A stretch of DNA of 64,000 nt from Olsenella sp. kh2p3 (GCA_900119625.1 FPKD01000001.1:434001-498000), one strand, 5' to 3'. Counted from the first letter of the stretch, positions 32,983-41,935 are shown. Translations and numbers: made by a program. Notes: generated from the letters alone by a model not told the origin.

Positions 32983-33624
32983 TTATGCCCTCTGCGGGTT
33001 GCCGGCGATAATCGCAAAGACAATGCCCGCGGCGCATGCAAACAGGCAGACCAGTTCACCCGTAAAGTCGGACGTAAAGTCACGCGACGACCCCAAGAGC
33101 ATCATGCAGACTATGGCGAGCACGGCATACACAACGAGGCCCACGAGCATGTAGCGCTTCCCGCCTGCGCTTCTCTTAGCCAGGTAGTACGCAGCACCAC
33201 CAGCAATAAGGAATAGAGCAACAAGCCAAATTACGAAGAACGCCATGAACCATTCGCCGCCGGACACCCCCATCGAACGGTAACTCCCCCAGTCAGAGGA
33301 GAGCTGACTGAACTGCGCGAGCGTATAGCTCTTCTGGAAGCTTGCCCCCACGCCAAAGAGCGAAGCCGCATTGCTCACTGCGGAAGTGGTCGCATCCATC
33401 GTGGCCCAAGGCATAAACGCCGAGAAGATAGCCAGCGCCGCGCAGGCAACCGAGATGATGCTCTGGAGAGACACCGACATACCAGGCTTTACGGGAGCGG
33501 GGGTGCCCATGGTGACGGGAGAGGAAGCCGGCATCGCAACGTTTGCTGCACCAAGCTTGGCTCCGCACTTAGGACAGAACGCAGCTCCATTGGCAATTTG
33601 GGCACCACACTTTGGGCAGAACAT
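32983..33624 (-). CDS. Zinc-ribbon protein with four membrane helices
   Basis: A 213-residue protein with a C4 ribbon at Cys 3, 6, 17, 20 and four hydrophobic segments at about 53-73, 126-147, 159-178 and 190-207. The loop between the first two (about 75-125) is polar and outside if the ribbon is cytoplasmic. ATG 33624 is preferred over the ATG six bases upstream because AAAGGA then has proper spacing. No enzyme motif is visible. It is one of two polytopic ribbon proteins in the window; the other is at 60107-60814, where the ribbon is at the C-terminus. Confidence 0.78.
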   Translation of the reverse strand: MFCPKCGAQIANGAAFCPKCGAKLGAANVAMPASSPVTMGTPAPVKPGMSVSLQSIISVACAALAIFSAFMPWATMDATTSAVSNAASLFGVGASFQKSYTLAQFSQLSSDWGSYRSMGVSGGEWFMAFFVIWLVALFLIAGGAAYYLAKRSAGGKRYMLVGLVVYAVLAIVCMMLLGSSRDFTSDFTGELVCLFACAAGIVFAIIAGNPQRA

Positions 33625-33683
33625 TGTCATTCCTTTCGAGAGTAACGGAGTAGGTCGATGGGCAAAGGCAGGGGCTTCTCGCG

Positions 33684-34832
33684 CTAGCTCGTCTTGCTGA
33701 ACTCGAAGTCCTCGTTTTCCAAGCTACCAAAGTAACTTCCATCTGGGTAATAGGCGCTTCTCGTTTTAGCCGTAAGTTTGGGAGTTGTCGCAGTTTCATC
33801 AAATGTAAAATCAATCTCATAAGAATCGTTATCGCTATAGCTCTTGTCGATTGACTGAACGTCAAGCTTGTACGAGAAGGAGCCATTGTTGTCCGTCATT
33901 GTGATGTCTTTTACCTCGTAGTAGACATCGGCGGGAGAGGAATCGACTGGGTTATCTTCCGAATCGTGCGCGTGGTAGCACACTTTAAGATCTGCGGTAA
34001 TCTTCCCCGCCGAGTCAACGGACTTGACCGTAAGCACTGGGGGCATTTTCTGGGAACCATAGCAATCCAGCGAACCGCTCGAGGTCTTTTTCAGCTCTCC
34101 AGTCCAAGTGCCGACAAGGGCACTTTCCCTTGTAGAATTGCTCGATCTGCTCGTAGCAGAACCACTATCTGAGGAGGAAGAGTCCTTGGAGGCAGACGAC
34201 GCGCTTGCATCGGTCTTGTCGGTTGAGTCCGTCGAGTCGCTTGAGCTCTGGGTGTCCTGAGAGCTTGACTCGTCCGCAGGCTGCTCCTGCACCTGGCCGC
34301 CATTGGGGTCGAACGAGTTGCCGTGATCGAAGTAGTACATGGCTGCCGCCGCACCACCCGCAACGAGAACAAAGGCGACAATTGCCGCGATGATCTTGGG
34401 AGCGTTGGACTTTCCGGCACGCTTGCGAGCCTCCTTGAGCTCCCTCTTCGCGCGCTTGTAGTCCTCTTTCGCCTGCTCGGGAGAGTCGACCCCACCAGAG
34501 ACCACGGTTTGGGGCGTCTGATAATCCGCGCCAAGCGAGTCATACTCACTGGACGGCGAGGCGGGCTGGCTCCAGGCATTGGAGGGCAATGGCGTCACAT
34601 AGCGCTGGGTCTGGTCAATGGGAACCTCGGGCATGACGGGACGCGCGTCTGTGTTGGACGCACCGGTTGCAGGAGCCGCCGAAGACCCATCTCCCGTCAC
34701 TGCAGCCTGCGCAACGGTCTTCTCCTGCCCTTCTACCTTTGCTTTAGGCGCGTCTGCGAGGTTTGCCCCACAGTTGGGGCAGAACGACGAACCGCCTCGT
34801 TCAATCTCCTGCCCACAGTTCCAGCACTTCAT
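33684..34832 (-). CDS. Zinc-ribbon membrane protein with Ser/Asp-rich stalk
   Basis: A 382-residue protein with one C4 ribbon (Cys 3, 6, 18, 21). A basic helical region (KEDYKRAKRELKEARKRAG, about 122-140) comes next, then a membrane helix at about 146-166. A Ser/Asp/Thr-rich stalk follows (about 185-250) and then a beta-rich outer domain (ALVGTWTGELKKTSSGSLDC ... DFTFDETATTPKLTAKTRS), reminiscent of lipocalin-like domains but not assigned. ATG 34832 follows AGGGTTGGTGGAGCA; the frame extends upstream without support. The stalk resembles those of wall-spanning surface proteins. Gene spacing (217 bases to the next gene upstream, 59 downstream) suggests possible separate transcription. Confidence 0.76.
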   Translation of the reverse strand: MKCWNCGQEIERGGSSFCPNCGANLADAPKAKVEGQEKTVAQAAVTGDGSSAAPATGASNTDARPVMPEVPIDQTQRYVTPLPSNAWSQPASPSSEYDSLGADYQTPQTVVSGGVDSPEQAKEDYKRAKRELKEARKRAGKSNAPKIIAAIVAFVLVAGGAAAAMYYFDHGNSFDPNGGQVQEQPADESSSQDTQSSSDSTDSTDKTDASASSASKDSSSSDSGSATSRSSNSTRESALVGTWTGELKKTSSGSLDCYGSQKMPPVLTVKSVDSAGKITADLKVCYHAHDSEDNPVDSSPADVYYEVKDITMTDNNGSFSYKLDVQSIDKSYSDNDSYEIDFTFDETATTPKLTAKTRSAYYPDGSYFGSLENEDFEFSKTS

Positions 34833-34981
34833 TGCTCCACCAACCCTCATGCCATAGCTACAACCAACGTCCGACGTGCTGTGCACATGGTACGTCAAGG
34901 CTTTTTCTATATTGTTGCGCAACCTCCAAAGAAAGCGCCGATGCCCTTTGTACGGAGCTTGTTATGGCCGCTAGACCTCAA

Positions 34982-35021
34982 CCAGCAAAAACGTGGCTGG
35001 CACGCAATGCGCACCAGCCAC
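34982..35021 (-). terminator. Intrinsic terminator inside the zinc-ribbon array
   Basis: On the minus strand arms GTGGCTGG and CCAGCCAC enclose 13 bases and are followed by GTTTTTG. It lies just after the stop of the first array gene (35050), so that gene may be transcribed alone or with partial read-through into the rest. Confidence 0.8.
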
Positions 35022-35049
35022 TGATAGCAGAATCGGATGAGAGCCACGC

Positions 35050-36075
35050 CTATTCGGCCACGTTAAGCGTGGGAGTCATGTCTTCAACAATCTGAGAGCC
35101 GCGGGCAGAAGAATCCCTCGGCCAGGTGAACTCAAGGGCCAAAATACGGGAGTCGTTTACGTATTCGCGCACGTAGTAGCCAGTGTCGCCATTCCAATAC
35201 GAGACAACAAACCAGCCATCCCCCGTGGCGTCATAGTCAACATCGTGGCCATTCTCCGCTACCTGTTTGACGTAATCGAGGGACTGGCCGCTATCGTTTG
35301 CCTTTGCCCAGACATTGATGACCATGCCCGAGCCGGAATCCTTGAGCGTGATGCCCGTCCCATCGGAGTACGTCTGCGATGTCATGCCACTAGGCAAGGT
35401 GACCGAGAGCCCATAGGTTGCCGAGGTTACCGATCCCGTGCTCTCGTCGTACGTGATGTCGGTTTTCGGCTTTGCGCTAGTCTCCGAGCTCGTCGTCTCT
35501 TCGCTCTTGTCAGTTGTCGTGGTGTTGGAGGCTGTCTGGCCTGTCGTGGACTCGCTTGTCTTCTCACTCGAGTCTGCCTCGGTAGAAGACGCGGTGGTCT
35601 GCTCGCTCTGTTGCGCCTGGCTTGCTGCAGATCGCTGCGACAAGAAGAAGTAGGCACCAACGCCGACAACGGCAACCACGGCGATGCACGCCACCACTAT
35701 TGCGACGGTGTGCTTGGAAGAGTGGCTATTTGCGCCTTGAGATGCTCCGCCGGTAGCTTGAGCCATCTGGGGCGTGCTTTGAGACGCACCGTAAGGAACG
35801 CTCAGAGGAGGACGAACGGCGGTCTGGCCAGCGGGCGCAGCCGATGCCTGCGTGGGACGGTAGGCTGGATTTCCCTGGCCCTGAGTACCAGGCTGTCCGG
35901 CAACCGGTGCGCCACATTGCACGCAGAAGCTAGAGCCTGCCGGAATCTCCGCGCCGCATGACGTGCAGAAACGCTTTTTGGGCAGTGTGTTTGCTACCGT
36001 ATCCAACCGAGTGCCGCAGTTCGTGCAGAACGTGCTGCCATCAGAAAGTTGAGCCCCACAATGCGGGCAAATCAT
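35050..36075 (-). CDS. Double zinc-ribbon membrane protein with PsbP-like outer domain
   Basis: A 341-residue protein with two C4 ribbons (Cys 3, 6, 17, 20 and 37, 40, 51, 54), a Gln/Pro/Ala linker, a membrane helix at about 123-144 and a Ser/Thr/Glu stalk to about 205. The outer domain (ATYGLSVTLPSGMTSQTYSD ... DGWFVVSYWNGDTGYYVREY ... ALEFTWP) has the rhythm of PsbP/DUF1795-type folds; this is a weak resemblance. GAGGAGGTTGCA directly before ATG 36075 fixes the start. It is the first gene of the minus-strand array, with a 152-bp divergent region between it and the FHA gene. Confidence 0.78.
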   Translation of the reverse strand: MICPHCGAQLSDGSTFCTNCGTRLDTVANTLPKKRFCTSCGAEIPAGSSFCVQCGAPVAGQPGTQGQGNPAYRPTQASAAPAGQTAVRPPLSVPYGASQSTPQMAQATGGASQGANSHSSKHTVAIVVACIAVVAVVGVGAYFFLSQRSAASQAQQSEQTTASSTEADSSEKTSESTTGQTASNTTTTDKSEETTSSETSAKPKTDITYDESTGSVTSATYGLSVTLPSGMTSQTYSDGTGITLKDSGSGMVINVWAKANDSGQSLDYVKQVAENGHDVDYDATGDGWFVVSYWNGDTGYYVREYVNDSRILALEFTWPRDSSARGSQIVEDMTPTLNVAE

Positions 36076-36227
36076 TGCAACCTCCTCAAACCGGGTTATG
36101 ACCATGGTAATCCGACCGCAGGTGCAATCCTGCACAAAACCCGTCTGGCTAGATTGGCCCCTGATGCAGACCAAGGAACTGGCTTCGTGCGAGAATGTGC
36201 TCAAACCGCAGCGCAAAGGAGCCCCTC

Positions 36228-37175
36228 TTGTTTGGCCAGGACACACCAAGTTCACTTTTGTACCAAGACCTCAAGTCATTTGGGGGAATATCGAACAAGG
36301 AAGCGGCACGCATACTGCTCTCGGGCAGGATCAGCGTGGGTGGCAGGGCGCCGCGCGATCGCGTGGACGAGCGTACGTTTCTCTCGCGCGAGGTGGTTCA
36401 TGCGCAGCCGGGCCAGGTGAACCCCGGCATTTTTGCCGACCTCGCGGGCGCCTCCCAAACGCTTCTTGGCCGCATGCTCGCCAACGGCGCGGGCCCTGGC
36501 AGAGACGGTATTCTCGCGCACTACCTGGGGCCGGCTGCCGCACAGATGCAGGGCGCGCTCGCGCAGTTTGGGCTTGATTCGCTGCTCTACGGAAACGAAG
36601 CCCAGAGACTGGGACGCGTGCGACTTCGCAATGAGTCCGACCGCTCTACTCTCGCCCTCATGCTCTTTGTTGCGGCGGGCTGCCTCGCGGATCCAGCTGC
36701 CGCCGTAGCCACCGTTGAGAAGTTCGCGCAGAGGTTCCTTGCGATGGACATAGGCACTGTGGAGACCTCTATGGGCACGCAGGTGATGCCCGATGAGAGC
36801 GGCCCATTGGCACTGGGGCTGCTGCGCATTGTAAACGGCGCCGCTCGACCGCCCATATACCCGCTCAGCCCTGCGGGAAGCACGATTGGGTCTCTCGCCT
36901 CGGGACCCAACGCAATCACTGACGTAGACGTAGACGTCTCGCGCCAGCACCTTCGCATCTGGCGCGACGGCTCGCGATGGGTCTGCCAGGGCCTAGGCTC
37001 CACCAACGGCACCATGCTCATTAGCGGCGCAGACAAAAGCGCGCAGGTAGTGGAGCCGCCGCGCTCGGGAAGAAGCAAGGGCACATATCCCCCCGTCGCC
37101 CTCGAGCGAGGGGATATCCTTTGCCTCGGGCGAACCACGCGCTTTCTCGTCATGGCACTGCAAGGTGCCAAATGA
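36228..37175 (+). CDS. FHA-domain protein with novel N-terminal region
   Basis: A 315-residue cytoplasmic protein. The C-terminal part (about 205-312) is a forkhead-associated domain that binds phosphothreonine: STIGS, DVSRQHLRIWRDG with the conserved Ser-Arg-x-His, and GLGSTNGTMLI with the conserved Asn-Gly. The first 200 residues (LLYQDLKSFGGISNKEAARI ...) are mostly helical and unrecognised. The start is set at TTG 36228 because AAAGGAG lies at proper distance; ATG 36195 in the same frame is the alternative. Its stop overlaps the kinase start by four bases (ATGA), so the two are coupled and FHA binding of the kinase or its targets is likely. Confidence 0.82.
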   Translation: MFGQDTPSSLLYQDLKSFGGISNKEAARILLSGRISVGGRAPRDRVDERTFLSREVVHAQPGQVNPGIFADLAGASQTLLGRMLANGAGPGRDGILAHYLGPAAAQMQGALAQFGLDSLLYGNEAQRLGRVRLRNESDRSTLALMLFVAAGCLADPAAAVATVEKFAQRFLAMDIGTVETSMGTQVMPDESGPLALGLLRIVNGAARPPIYPLSPAGSTIGSLASGPNAITDVDVDVSRQHLRIWRDGSRWVCQGLGSTNGTMLISGADKSAQVVEPPRSGRSKGTYPPVALERGDILCLGRTTRFLVMALQGAK

Positions 37176-38428
37176 GCTTCTTGGGCACTGGAGCACCGCG
37201 TTCCTCGGGCGATGAAGGGTCAGGCACGCCTTCCGGTTCCGCGCGGCTCATTGAGCTGGACTCGCTTGATTGCTGCTCCCCCACGGCTGTTGGGGCCGCG
37301 GATACCGCAAGCAGGCAGTACATGACGCTTCTCGCCGCGGGCGGCGAGAGCACGCACCGCGGAGGCTCCGGACGTGCAACCAAGGTGTTCAACGCATACG
37401 GCGAGGCGTTCTGCCTGAAATCTCTCCTAGGCGCGAGCGGGGGCAACGCAGACAGGCAGCGCTCCGAGGCCATATTCAAGGGAAGGGCACAGGCGTTTCG
37501 CGAGGAGTACCTCGCCCAGCGCACTGTGAGCGGTATCGAAGGATGGCCCGCAACGCAGGGTTTTGGAACGTATGCGGGAGGCCCCGTTATTCTCATGGAT
37601 TGGGTCGAGGGTAGAACGCTGCGCTCAGTTGCCCCCTATCTGCCGAGGACCACGCGCTACGGCATGGGCGTGGCGGCAGAATGGGTGGCATCCGTTGGAG
37701 TGCGCGTGCTGCAAATCCTCGTGGCGGCGCAGGATAGGACCAGCGGCTTTTCTCACCGTGACATCTCCCCTCGCAACATCATGGTTAGACTTGACCGCTA
37801 CCCCCTACGAGACCAACTGGCAAACGGGATACTTGACCTGGTACTTATTGACCTCGGTAGCGCAGCGTCCATTGACGCCCGGCAGATGGACCCCAACGCC
37901 GCCCCAGACTTCACGCAGCAGACGAACATCTGGCGTAATGGCACCATCGAGTACGCTCCGCCCGAGATGCTCACGCGCGACGCACCGGGCGTGCAAGTGC
38001 TGCGGCACTCCTCCAAGATCGACGTGTATGCGCTGTGCTCGGTTCTCTACGAGCTGTACTCCGGCCACACGCCCTACCAGCTCATGGAGCACGCAGACCT
38101 AAGCCCATATCGCGTGAAGTGCGATTACGCGCCCATCAACGTGCCGCCGCGCGAGAGTGGCGACAAGGGGCTTCTGGATTGTCTTCTCGCCGGCCTAGCT
38201 GCAGCCCAAGGTGCGCGCCCAAGCATTTCGGATCTTAAGGAAACGCTGTGGCACTGGCTGTCTGACCGCGCTCCTGCCATGGCGCAATCGCTAGCGGAGA
38301 GGCCACCCCGGGTGATGTATGCACCCCCAGCGCACGACCTGCGCCTCGTCCCCACGCCGCATGACGCGGGAGGGCTACGCGGCACCGACTCTAGGCTTCC
38401 CGAGACGATCGAACGCCGCATGCGATAA
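37172..38428 (+). CDS. Soluble Ser/Thr protein kinase
   Basis: A 418-residue Hanks-type kinase without a membrane helix. Seen are the ATP-anchoring Lys 83 (FCLKSLL), an acidic helix C (about 111), the catalytic loop HRDISPRNIMV (195-205), the metal loop IDLGSAA (DLG for DFG, 227-229) and YAPPEM (261-266) for the APE motif. The Gly-rich loop is atypical (HRGGSGRATKVF). All key catalytic residues are present, so activity is plausible. Unlike PknB it has no membrane helix and no PASTA repeats; PASTA occurs instead in the lectin protein of the same locus. It starts within the FHA stop codon. The C-terminal tail (about 370-418) is Pro-rich and unassigned. Confidence 0.85.
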   Translation: MSFLGTGAPRSSGDEGSGTPSGSARLIELDSLDCCSPTAVGAADTASRQYMTLLAAGGESTHRGGSGRATKVFNAYGEAFCLKSLLGASGGNADRQRSEAIFKGRAQAFREEYLAQRTVSGIEGWPATQGFGTYAGGPVILMDWVEGRTLRSVAPYLPRTTRYGMGVAAEWVASVGVRVLQILVAAQDRTSGFSHRDISPRNIMVRLDRYPLRDQLANGILDLVLIDLGSAASIDARQMDPNAAPDFTQQTNIWRNGTIEYAPPEMLTRDAPGVQVLRHSSKIDVYALCSVLYELYSGHTPYQLMEHADLSPYRVKCDYAPINVPPRESGDKGLLDCLLAGLAAAQGARPSISDLKETLWHWLSDRAPAMAQSLAERPPRVMYAPPAHDLRLVPTPHDAGGLRGTDSRLPETIERRMR

Positions 38429-38512
38429 GGACTGCGGGCCGCGTCGCAACGCCGCTACCCCGCATGCGCTACCCTTACCGTGACCACAAGCAGCCACAAC
38501 GAGAGGAGCGGC

Positions 38513-39085
38513 ATGTCCGCGCGTCCCAAGGAGATCCGGCTCGTATGCGGCCTGGGCAACCCCGGCCCAGAGTACGAGCGCACGCGTCACAACATTGGCT
38601 TTGCCACCGTCGACGTGCTGGCCGAGCGCGCCGGCACGCGCTACTGGAAGAGCGAGGCCGGCTGCATGGTTGCCCGTGCCCTCATCGGCGGACGCGAGGT
38701 CATTCTCGCCAAACCGCAGGACTTCATGAACACGAGCGGCGGCCCGCTCTCCAAGCTCATGCGACAGGAGCACGTGACCCCCGCCGAGATCCTGGTGGTG
38801 CACGACGAGGTCGACCTTCCCGCGGGAGAGGTGCGCGCCAAGTGGGGCGGCGGCCTCAACGCCCACAATGGCCTGCGCTCCATTGCCAACAAGCTCGGCA
38901 CGAGGGACTTCTCGCGCATTCGCTGTGGCATTGGTCGTCCGCCCGGAAAGATGCAAGTGGCAGACTACGTCCTGCGCGAGCTTAAGGGTGGCTTCCTGGA
39001 CGAGTTCCAGATTCTGGCCCAAGACGCGGCGTCTCTCTGCGAGCGGGTCGTGAAAGACGGCATGCCCGCTGACGCCCTACGCTAG
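38513..39085 (+). CDS. pth: Peptidyl-tRNA hydrolase
   Basis: Releases tRNA from peptidyl-tRNAs that drop off ribosomes. The 190-residue protein has VCGLGNPGPEYERTRHNIGF with the catalytic His, KPQDFMNTSGGPL with the substrate-binding Asn, HDEVDLPAGEVRAKWGGG with the conserved Asp, and NAHNGLRSI. GAGAGGAGCGGC precedes ATG 38513; an upstream in-frame ATG at 38480 is not supported. It is 84 bases after the kinase gene and may be read through from it, but no functional link is expected. Confidence 0.95.
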   Translation: MSARPKEIRLVCGLGNPGPEYERTRHNIGFATVDVLAERAGTRYWKSEAGCMVARALIGGREVILAKPQDFMNTSGGPLSKLMRQEHVTPAEILVVHDEVDLPAGEVRAKWGGGLNAHNGLRSIANKLGTRDFSRIRCGIGRPPGKMQVADYVLRELKGGFLDEFQILAQDAASLCERVVKDGMPADALR

Positions 39086-39254
39086 CTCCGGCAACGAGCA
39101 ACCGCTCGCCTCAAAACCTGCTGCGATAAATCATGTAGGCGCTGTTGAGGGTAATCTACAGTTCAACCAACAATTAAACTAAGACGTTGGTAGGCCTTGG
39201 GCATCTCCGCCCGGGGTCAAGTCTGAAGCGGCTTTAGGAGAGGAGTCAGGCTTC

Positions 39255-40097
39255 ATGTATAAGATCCTCGAAAAGACGCAGTTCTCAGAGAAGGTGTTCA
39301 AGTTCCGCATCGAGGCGCCGGAGATGGCCAAGCACGCACACGCTGGTCAGTTCCTCATGGTTCGCGCCAACGAGACCGGTGAGCGCGTGCCGTTCACCTT
39401 CGCGGACTGGAACCCCGAGGAGGGCTGGGTCGAGTTCATCTTCATGGTGGTCGGCAAGACCACGAAGATGCTCTCTACGTACGAGCCCGGCGACGCCATT
39501 CTCGACGTCACCGGCCCGCTGGGGCAGCCCACGGTCATGGCCCCCGGGACCACCTGCGTCATTGGTGGCGGCGTTGGGCTTGCCATCGCGTACCCCGTTG
39601 CGCGCACGCTGGTGAAGACCGGCCACGAGGTTCACGCCATCATGGGCGCCCGCACCAAGGACCTGCTTCTTCTCGAGGATCAGTTCCGCGAGCTTCTGCC
39701 CGACGACCACATCCACATCACCACCGACGACGGCTCCTACGGCGAGAAGGGCGTGGTCACCGCCCCGCTCGAGCGCCTGCTTCAGGCCAAGGCCGTCGAC
39801 GAGGTCTTTTGCGTTGGCCCCGTCCCCATGATGAAGTTCTCCACGCTCACGGCCGAGAAGTACGGCACCCCCATCACCGCGTCGCTCAACCCCATCATGG
39901 TTGACGGCACGGGCATGTGCGGCTGCTGCCGCGTCGAGATCGACGGCAAGACCAAGTTTGCCTGCGTCGACGGTCCCGACTTCGACGCAACCAAGGTCGA
40001 CTGGAACGACCTGCGCGCGCGTCAGGCTGCATACCGTACCGAGGAGGGCCAGGCCCTCAAGGCCTATGAGGAGGCGAACTGCGCATGCCACAGGTAA
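39255..40097 (+). CDS. nfnA: NADH-dependent ferredoxin:NADP+ oxidoreductase, small subunit
   Basis: Part of the electron-bifurcating NfnAB complex, which couples reduced ferredoxin and NADH to NADP+ reduction in anaerobes. The 280-residue protein belongs to the PyrK/ferredoxin reductase family: RVPFTFADWN for FAD binding, CVIGGGVGLAIAYPVAR for NAD and, at about 220-245, the [2Fe-2S] ligands in GTGMCGCCRVEI and FACVDGPDFD. GGAGAGGAGTCAGGCTTC precedes ATG 39255. It overlaps nfnB by 13 bases. The 169-bp gap upstream is AT-richer than its surroundings and probably holds the promoter; I could not fix the boxes. Confidence 0.9.
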   Translation: MYKILEKTQFSEKVFKFRIEAPEMAKHAHAGQFLMVRANETGERVPFTFADWNPEEGWVEFIFMVVGKTTKMLSTYEPGDAILDVTGPLGQPTVMAPGTTCVIGGGVGLAIAYPVARTLVKTGHEVHAIMGARTKDLLLLEDQFRELLPDDHIHITTDDGSYGEKGVVTAPLERLLQAKAVDEVFCVGPVPMMKFSTLTAEKYGTPITASLNPIMVDGTGMCGCCRVEIDGKTKFACVDGPDFDATKVDWNDLRARQAAYRTEEGQALKAYEEANCACHR

Positions 40098-41491
40098 ACG
40101 GTCGCTTTGTTCCCGACATGAAGTCCCCGCGCACCCCGGACAACGAGGAGCCGGCGGAGGAGCGTGCCCACGACTTCCGCCCCGTCGACAAGGGCTTCAC
40201 CAAGGAGATGGCGCTGGCCGAGGCTGAGCGCTGCATGGACTGCAAGAAGCCCCTCTGCGTCGAGGGCTGCCCAGTCAACATCAAGATCCCTAAGTTCATC
40301 GAGAAGATTCGCGAGCAGGACTTTGGCGCCGCTCTCGACATCATCCACGAGGACTCGATGCTCCCCGCAATCTGCGGCCGCGTGTGCCCGCAGGAGAACC
40401 AGTGCGAGGGCCGCTGCATCCGCGGCAAGAAGTCCGAGCCCGTGGCCATTGGCCAGCTCGAGCGCTTCCTGGGCGACCAGCCCGAGCTTGCCAGCAAGCC
40501 GCAGATGAAGCCCGCAAACGGCAAGAAGGTTGCCGTCATCGGCTCTGGCCCCTCCGGCATCACCTGCGCCGGCGAGCTTGCGCGCAACGGCTTTGACGTC
40601 ACCGTCTTCGAGGCGTTTTTCACCGGCGGCGGCGTGCTCGTCTACGGCATCCCCGAGTTCCGTCTGCCCAAGGCCGTTGTCAAGCGCGAGATCGACGGTC
40701 TCAAGGAGCTGGGCGTCAAGTTCGAGTTCAACTCCGTGATGGGCAACCTGGCAAACGCCGACGAGCTTCTCAACGAGAAGGGCTTCGATGCCATCTACGT
40801 GGCAACCGGCGCCGGCCTGCCCAAGTTCCTCAACATCCCCGGCGAGAACCTGCCCAACGTGTACTTCGCCAACGAGTACCTCACCCGTGTGAACCTCATG
40901 AAGGCGAACAAGTTCCCTGAGTACGACACCCCCACCAAGCACGCCAAGCAGGTCGTGGTCTTTGGTGGCGGCAACGTTGCCATGGACGCTGTCCGTACGG
41001 CAAAGCGCCTGGGTGCCGAGCGCGCCATCATCGCGTACCGCCGCACCGAGGCCGAGATGCCCGCCCGTCGCGCCGAGCTTCACCACGCCAAGGCCGAGGG
41101 CGTCGAGGTCATGCCGCTTGTCTCGCCGCTCGAGTTCATCGCCGGCGAGGACGGCAACGTGTGCGCCGTGAAGGTCCAGAAGATGGAGCTGGGCGAGCCC
41201 GACGCCTCTGGCCGTCGTCGCCCCATCCCCATCGAGGGCGCCATCGAGGAGATCCCCTGCGACGTGGCCATCTCCGCCATTGGCACCAACGCCAACCCCT
41301 TCGCCAAGAAGATCGGTGGCATGGACCTCAACAAGTGGGGCTACATCGTTGCTGACGAGAACGGCCGCACCTCCAACCCCCGCATCTGGGCTGGCGGCGA
41401 CATCGTCACCGGTGCCGCAACGGTCATCCTCGCCATGGGTGCCGGCAAGACCGCGGCAGCAAGCATCACCGAAACGCTTACCGCCGAGTAG
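40085..41491 (+). CDS. nfnB: NADH-dependent ferredoxin:NADP+ oxidoreductase, large subunit (GltD-like)
   Basis: The 468-residue partner of NfnA, homologous to the glutamate synthase small subunit. N-terminal Cys clusters (CMDCKKPLCVEGCP and CGRVCPQENQCEGRC) bind two iron-sulfur clusters, VAVIGSGPSG starts the FAD site and VVVFGGGNVAMD the NADPH site; GGDIVTGAATVILAMGAG near the end closes the FAD fold. Such proteins are often misannotated as homotetrameric NADPH-glutamate synthase; pairing with the small subunit gene argues for NfnB. A strong hairpin at 41525-41554 follows. Confidence 0.91.
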   Translation: MPQVNGRFVPDMKSPRTPDNEEPAEERAHDFRPVDKGFTKEMALAEAERCMDCKKPLCVEGCPVNIKIPKFIEKIREQDFGAALDIIHEDSMLPAICGRVCPQENQCEGRCIRGKKSEPVAIGQLERFLGDQPELASKPQMKPANGKKVAVIGSGPSGITCAGELARNGFDVTVFEAFFTGGGVLVYGIPEFRLPKAVVKREIDGLKELGVKFEFNSVMGNLANADELLNEKGFDAIYVATGAGLPKFLNIPGENLPNVYFANEYLTRVNLMKANKFPEYDTPTKHAKQVVVFGGGNVAMDAVRTAKRLGAERAIIAYRRTEAEMPARRAELHHAKAEGVEVMPLVSPLEFIAGEDGNVCAVKVQKMELGEPDASGRRRPIPIEGAIEEIPCDVAISAIGTNANPFAKKIGGMDLNKWGYIVADENGRTSNPRIWAGGDIVTGAATVILAMGAGKTAAASITETLTAE

Positions 41492-41524
41492 CACAGCGCT
41501 TCTCGCAAGCTTTACCGCTTTTGC

Positions 41525-41554
41525 GGGCCCCGAGGCCAGATTGCCTCGGGGCCC
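41525..41554 (+). terminator. Intrinsic terminator after nfnAB
   Basis: Perfect 12-base arms GGGCCCCGAGGC and GCCTCGGGGCCC around a six-base loop, then GTTGCTTG. It lies 33 bases past the nfnB stop. Confidence 0.75.
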
Positions 41555-41614
41555 GTTGCTTGTCTGCGGTAGCGTCCGCGGCGAAGCCTCGTCTCCAAGG
41601 CACCCACGTGTAGC

Positions 41615-41719
41615 GGAAACCTGCGGCTTACTTGCAGTTAGCCTCATGCGTCGCTGAGAAGAACTGCAGGTCGAGCGCTTGCGGCCTTCTCGGGCGCCGC
41701 TATTAAACCGCAGGTTTTC
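41615..41719. repeat. Inverted-repeat element, GAAACCTGCGG family, copy 1
   Basis: Ends read inward as GGAAACCTGCGGCTTA (41615-41630) and, from the other side, GAAAACCTGCGGTTTAATA. It contains GCTGAGAAGAACTGCAGG in the middle and about 70 further bases without coding sense. A related element lies at 45861-45967. It belongs to the roughly 800-bp stretch without a gene (41492-42287); 41720-41935 holds nothing I recognise. Confidence 0.7.
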
Positions 41720-41935
41720 TCAGCGAGCGAGAAACGCACGGCGGGATGGGACATCGCTGCGCTCAAGCACCTTGAACAGACGTTTTCGTACGAAATTCTC
41801 GGGTCAAGTCAGCTATAGCTGGGCAAATACGGTACCCATCAGGAATTACGTTCAATAATTGGCGTCCTCGGCCAACGAGCTGCAGAGCCCTCGGAATGCA
41901 GAAAGCGGCGCGCGATTGAAAGCTCGCTACACTAG

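Noticed and set aside
39086..39254. Riboswitch or T-box upstream of nfnA
   Set aside because: No long stem array, no specifier or conserved T-box sequence seen; probably an ordinary promoter region.
40085..41491. Annotation as NADPH-glutamate synthase small subunit
   Set aside because: No large glutamate synthase subunit is adjacent, while a 13-base overlapping NfnA-type gene precedes it, so NfnB fits better.
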